From Verrucomicrobiota bacterium (GTDB lineage: Bacteria > Verrucomicrobiota > Kiritimatiellia > Kiritimatiellales > Tichowtungiaceae), in assembly GCA_020853375.1 (NCBI GenBank), contig JADYZA010000227.1, positions 1-7,298 of the forward strand: a stretch of DNA of 7,298 bases, in the 5' to 3' direction. Under the pieces are notes generated by a model. That model was not told where the DNA came from, searched no databases, and saw nothing but the letters and a program-made list of their open reading frames with translations. How positions within the stretch are numbered: the stretch's first letter is position 1; every line of letters begins with the position of its first letter. A program made the translations under genes and the position numbers. Below, piece by piece: positions 4,371 to 7,298 of the stretch.

Positions 4371-7094
4371 ATGGCTGAAACAATTACAGCAAAAAGCACA
4401 CTTTTCGACGGATTCCGGAAACGCTCAGGTCTGATCGTGCCTTTCTGTCCGAAAAAAATCGAAATGGCTATTCATCTTGCGGTCGAAGAAGTTTCCCGCA
4501 AACAAAATACGCCGCGCAACGAAGGTCTCGCCCCGAAAATCACCGCCCAGGTGCTAGAACAACTCAGCAACCCCCAGTCTGAGTTTTTCGTACACGCTGA
4601 AGCGGACGGCAAACGCATTCCTCACATTGAAGATGTCCAAGACCTAGTAGAAATTCTATTGGCTGAAAGCGGCGAAACGCTCGTCGTCGCAGCCTATAAA
4701 CGGTACCGTAAACAGCGCGAACTGGCCCGTAACAGCATCCGTGTGCGCGATCCGAATAGCAGCCAGAAAAAAGACAAAGTGGATGTCACCGACGCCAGTC
4801 TGCTACTGGTCGAATCTCACTCCGCCGAAGTCACCCTCCCTTGGGACCGGAAGCGCATTGTGAAGCAGATCATCGACAAGACCGATCTTGCGGTCGATAC
4901 CGCCATCAGCATCGCCAAAGCCGTTGAAAATCGGATCATCGCCGGAAAAATCAACACCATCAACACCACGCTCATCCGCGAAATGGTCAATAACGAGCTG
5001 GCTGAGCGTGGATTCTCTGCTCAGCTGCGCGACCTGTCTCTCTACGGCGTGCCGCTCGACTATGTCGAAAAACTGATGTTCACCAAGTCCACTGAGAACA
5101 GCAATATCGTCAACAACAACCCCGAGGCGGTCAACCTCGGCATCGCCGAGCTAGTGCTCAAACAATGGGCACTCGACACAATCTTCACCCCCGACATCAA
5201 GCGCGCACATAACACCGGTGCAGTGCATCTGCACGACCTCGGATACCCGCATCGCGTTTACTGCTCCAGCCACTCCATTGAGTACGTCAAAAAGTACGGT
5301 CTCAAAGGACTGATCAATCTCAATACCGAATCGAGCCCGGCAAAAACCGCTTCCGTGTTGACCGGCCACCTGAACACATTCCTCGCCTCCATGCAGGCGA
5401 ACTATGCCGGCGCGCTGGGCATCGCCTACATCAACATTCTTTACGCTCCGTACCTCGAAGGAATGAATGCCCGCGATCTCAAACAGATTGCGCAGGAACT
5501 GATCTTCAACGGATCGCAAAACGCATTCAGCCGCGGAGGACAAACTCTATTCCTCGACTTCAACATCCATTCCGGCGTTCCGGGCTACATGAAAACCGTT
5601 CCGGCTATCGGCCCGGGCGGAAAATACATGTTGCGCCTGAAATCGGGGCTGAAAGTCACAGTGGAAGAAGTTCTGCGCGAAGACCGCGACGTCAGCGGCT
5701 ATAAAATGATGGATCTCTATCTCGAAGAGGAAGACGGCTCGCAGCGCCTCGTCATGCGCGAAATCAAAGGAAAAGATGGGCTGGAATATGACGCGGCGAT
5801 AGCCGCCGAACTCGAAGCGCGCGGCGAAAAGATTGTCACCTACGGCGACTACACCAAAGAATCTCAGGACTTCTGCCGCGCTCTGCTTGAAGTATGGGGC
5901 GACGGCGACAGCAATGGTCGCATCTTTGAGTTCCCGAAGTGTGACTTCCATATCAGCGACGAAACCTTCGTCGACCCAGAACAGTATCAGATCTATCAGG
6001 CCGCCTGCCAGCTGGCCGCAAAGAACGGTTCAACCTATTTCATCTTTGACCGCGATGAAGTGACGCTCTCGGCATGCTGCCGCCTGCGCACCACCATCAG
6101 TGACAATCGCATGCTGCGCCATCCGGAAAATATGCGCTTCTGCGGCTTCCAGAACATCACTATCAACATCCCGCAGGCGGCCTACCGCGCGGCCCGCAAA
6201 GGTGGCGATATTCTGCAGAACTTCTATGAAGAAATCGATGGTATGATGGAACTCTGCGCGCAGGCGCATCTGCAAAAGAAAGCCAAAATCGCCCAAATGA
6301 TGAGCGGTAACGGACATCCGCTCTGGCAGATCGGCAAAGAGTCGAATGACGGGAAACCGTACGTCAACCTCGACACCTGCACCTACATCATCGGACTCAT
6401 CGGTGTAAACGACACCGTGAAATTCCTGATCGGTCAGGAGCTGCACGACAGCGACGAAGCCCAGCAGTTTGGTCTGCGGGTTGTGGCTCACATGTACACT
6501 CGAACCAAGAAACTGAGCAAAAAATATAACCTCAAGTTCACACTGGAAGAGTCGCCCGCCGAAAGCGCCGCGCGCCGTCTGGCCAAGACCGACCTCATCT
6601 ACTTCCACGACGAAGCCAAAGATATCGTCAAGGGTGAATCCGAAGATGTCTGTTACTACACAAACTCCGTGCATCTCACCGCCGACGCCCCTGTCGGACT
6701 GGTTGGACGCATTGTGGAACAGGCAAAATATCACAGCCTGATTGAATCCGGCGCCATCACCCACGCCTTTGTCGGCGAAGAACAGCCGTCAGCCGCCTCG
6801 ATTGAGAAGCTGATGACAGAGACCTTCTTCCGTACGCAATCGGCGCAAGTGTGCATTTCTCCCGAATTCACATTCTGCAACAGCTGTCACCATCAGTTGC
6901 GCGGACTGGTCGAAACCTGTCCCGCCTGCCAGTCCACTGATGTCGTCGGCGAAACCCGTGTGGTCGGATACTTCAGCAAAATCCAGAACTGGAACAAATC
7001 CAAGCGCTACGGCGAACTCAAAGCCCGCCAGAGAGGTCAGTACGCGATTGAGACTGCCGACGTCTGCGCCACGGAAGAAGCCGTTAAAAACTAA
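4371..7094 (+). CDS. nrdD: Anaerobic (class III) ribonucleoside-triphosphate reductase NrdD
   Basis: NrdD reduces ribonucleotides to deoxyribonucleotides without oxygen, using a glycyl radical installed by a radical-SAM activase. Residues about 18-118 form an ATP-cone (VPFCPKKIEMAIHLAVEEV) for allosteric control. A second cone-like or NrdD N-terminal segment (LPWDRKRIVKQI) spans about 150-235. The ten-stranded barrel follows. Cys298 (RVYCSSH) corresponds to the barrel-floor cysteine, and the Cys569-Cys570 pair in SACCRLR lies where the thiyl-radical finger loop is expected. NIPQAAYRAA and CYYTNSVHL are typical. The C-terminus has a zinc site C836-x2-C839...C850-x2-C853 and the radical motif RVVGY with Gly866, then WNKSKRYGEL. 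Compared with common NrdDs of about 700 residues it is long, because of the N-terminal cone and an insertion at about 420-487. The start has AGGGGG eight bases upstream. A redoxin gene follows after 20 bp. Confidence 0.97.
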   Translation: MAETITAKSTLFDGFRKRSGLIVPFCPKKIEMAIHLAVEEVSRKQNTPRNEGLAPKITAQVLEQLSNPQSEFFVHAEADGKRIPHIEDVQDLVEILLAESGETLVVAAYKRYRKQRELARNSIRVRDPNSSQKKDKVDVTDASLLLVESHSAEVTLPWDRKRIVKQIIDKTDLAVDTAISIAKAVENRIIAGKINTINTTLIREMVNNELAERGFSAQLRDLSLYGVPLDYVEKLMFTKSTENSNIVNNNPEAVNLGIAELVLKQWALDTIFTPDIKRAHNTGAVHLHDLGYPHRVYCSSHSIEYVKKYGLKGLINLNTESSPAKTASVLTGHLNTFLASMQANYAGALGIAYINILYAPYLEGMNARDLKQIAQELIFNGSQNAFSRGGQTLFLDFNIHSGVPGYMKTVPAIGPGGKYMLRLKSGLKVTVEEVLREDRDVSGYKMMDLYLEEEDGSQRLVMREIKGKDGLEYDAAIAAELEARGEKIVTYGDYTKESQDFCRALLEVWGDGDSNGRIFEFPKCDFHISDETFVDPEQYQIYQAACQLAAKNGSTYFIFDRDEVTLSACCRLRTTISDNRMLRHPENMRFCGFQNITINIPQAAYRAARKGGDILQNFYEEIDGMMELCAQAHLQKKAKIAQMMSGNGHPLWQIGKESNDGKPYVNLDTCTYIIGLIGVNDTVKFLIGQELHDSDEAQQFGLRVVAHMYTRTKKLSKKYNLKFTLEESPAESAARRLAKTDLIYFHDEAKDIVKGESEDVCYYTNSVHLTADAPVGLVGRIVEQAKYHSLIESGAITHAFVGEEQPSAASIEKLMTETFFRTQSAQVCISPEFTFCNSCHHQLRGLVETCPACQSTDVVGETRVVGYFSKIQNWNKSKRYGELKARQRGQYAIETADVCATEEAVKN

Positions 7095-7114
7095 CCCCTT
7101 CAGGAGATTTAACC

Positions 7115-7298
7115 ATGCAGAAACCTTATAAAATCAAAGTGTTCGGCAAAGAAGGCTGCGCCAAGTGCAAGATGCTCAACCAGCGCCTCGACAAACTGCT
7201 CGAAGAAAAAGAATGGTCCGACTTCGAAAAGGAATATTGCGATGTCGAAACCGTTGACGGCCTCGTCGCCTTCGCCTCCGCCGAATGCATCAACCCCC
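7115..7298 (+). CDS. Thioredoxin/glutaredoxin-like protein, truncated by the window edge
   Basis: The first 61 codons of a small redoxin. A beta-strand (YKIKVFGKEG) leads into the active-site motif C15-A-K-C18, followed by an amphipathic helix (KMLNQRLDKLLEEK) and a second strand (EKEYCDVET), as in a thioredoxin fold. The last visible residues, ECINP, lie where this fold often carries its cis-proline loop, which is cut off. Additional cysteines at 42 and 58 are not part of the core motif. AGGAG at 7102-7106 is correctly spaced for the ATG. It begins 20 bp after the nrdD stop, so the two are almost certainly co-transcribed. The likely role, inferred from context, is to re-reduce the NrdD active-site cysteines, as NrdH/thioredoxin does for redoxin-dependent class III enzymes. 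Confidence 0.88.
   Translation, partial: MQKPYKIKVFGKEGCAKCKMLNQRLDKLLEEKEWSDFEKEYCDVETVDGLVAFASAECINP

Noticed and set aside
4231..4434. 67-codon plus-strand frame crossing the nrdD start
   Set aside because: It spans the NrdR box, the promoter and the first codons of nrdD in another frame, and has no family resemblance.
5628..5831. Intein within NrdD
   Set aside because: The segment lacks an N-terminal Cys/Ser splice residue and a C-terminal His-Asn, and is too short for a functional intein.
6030..6764. 244-codon minus-strand open frame opposite nrdD
   Set aside because: Antisense shadow of the conserved NrdD catalytic core. The repetitive Val/Gly/Phe composition is typical of the complement of a real gene.

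Overview
The window looks like chromosomal DNA from an anaerobic or facultatively anaerobic bacterium. The main evidence is a long class III (oxygen-sensitive, glycyl-radical) ribonucleotide reductase with a redoxin gene directly behind it. DnaG, CvpA and a two-component pair add ordinary bacterial housekeeping and signalling. The flavour of the DnaG TOPRIM motif and of the NrdD sequence faintly suggests the PVC/Kiritimatiellota-Lentisphaerota area, but that is an impression and was not tested. No mobile element, CRISPR array, tRNA or rRNA is visible.

Layout. The left 4.06 kb is read entirely on the minus strand in the order cvpA, dnaG, response regulator, histidine kinase. The kinase runs off the left edge of the window. 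The cvpA-dnaG junction is 14 bp, with the dnaG ribosome binding site overlapping the cvpA stop. A 67-bp spacer with a hairpin and a possible weak promoter separates dnaG from the response regulator. The response regulator and kinase genes overlap or nearly abut. The kinase is a membrane PAS/HisKA sensor. The regulator is a receiver domain with a four-cysteine tail and no DNA-binding domain.

The right 2.9 kb is read on the plus strand: nrdD (907 aa), then after 20 bp a truncated thioredoxin/glutaredoxin-like gene with a CAKC active site. This pairing suggests a NrdD that takes electrons from a redoxin rather than from formate. The radical-SAM activase gene (nrdG) is not in the window and may lie further right.

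Between the divergent cvpA and nrdD genes lies about 310 bp of regulatory DNA. It contains an extended -10 promoter for cvpA, a perfect 10-bp inverted repeat, a strong TTGACA promoter for nrdD, and what looks like a tandem pair of NrdR boxes 31 bp apart around that promoter. The NrdR reading is the most useful regulatory inference here: dNTP-sensing repression of the anaerobic reductase.
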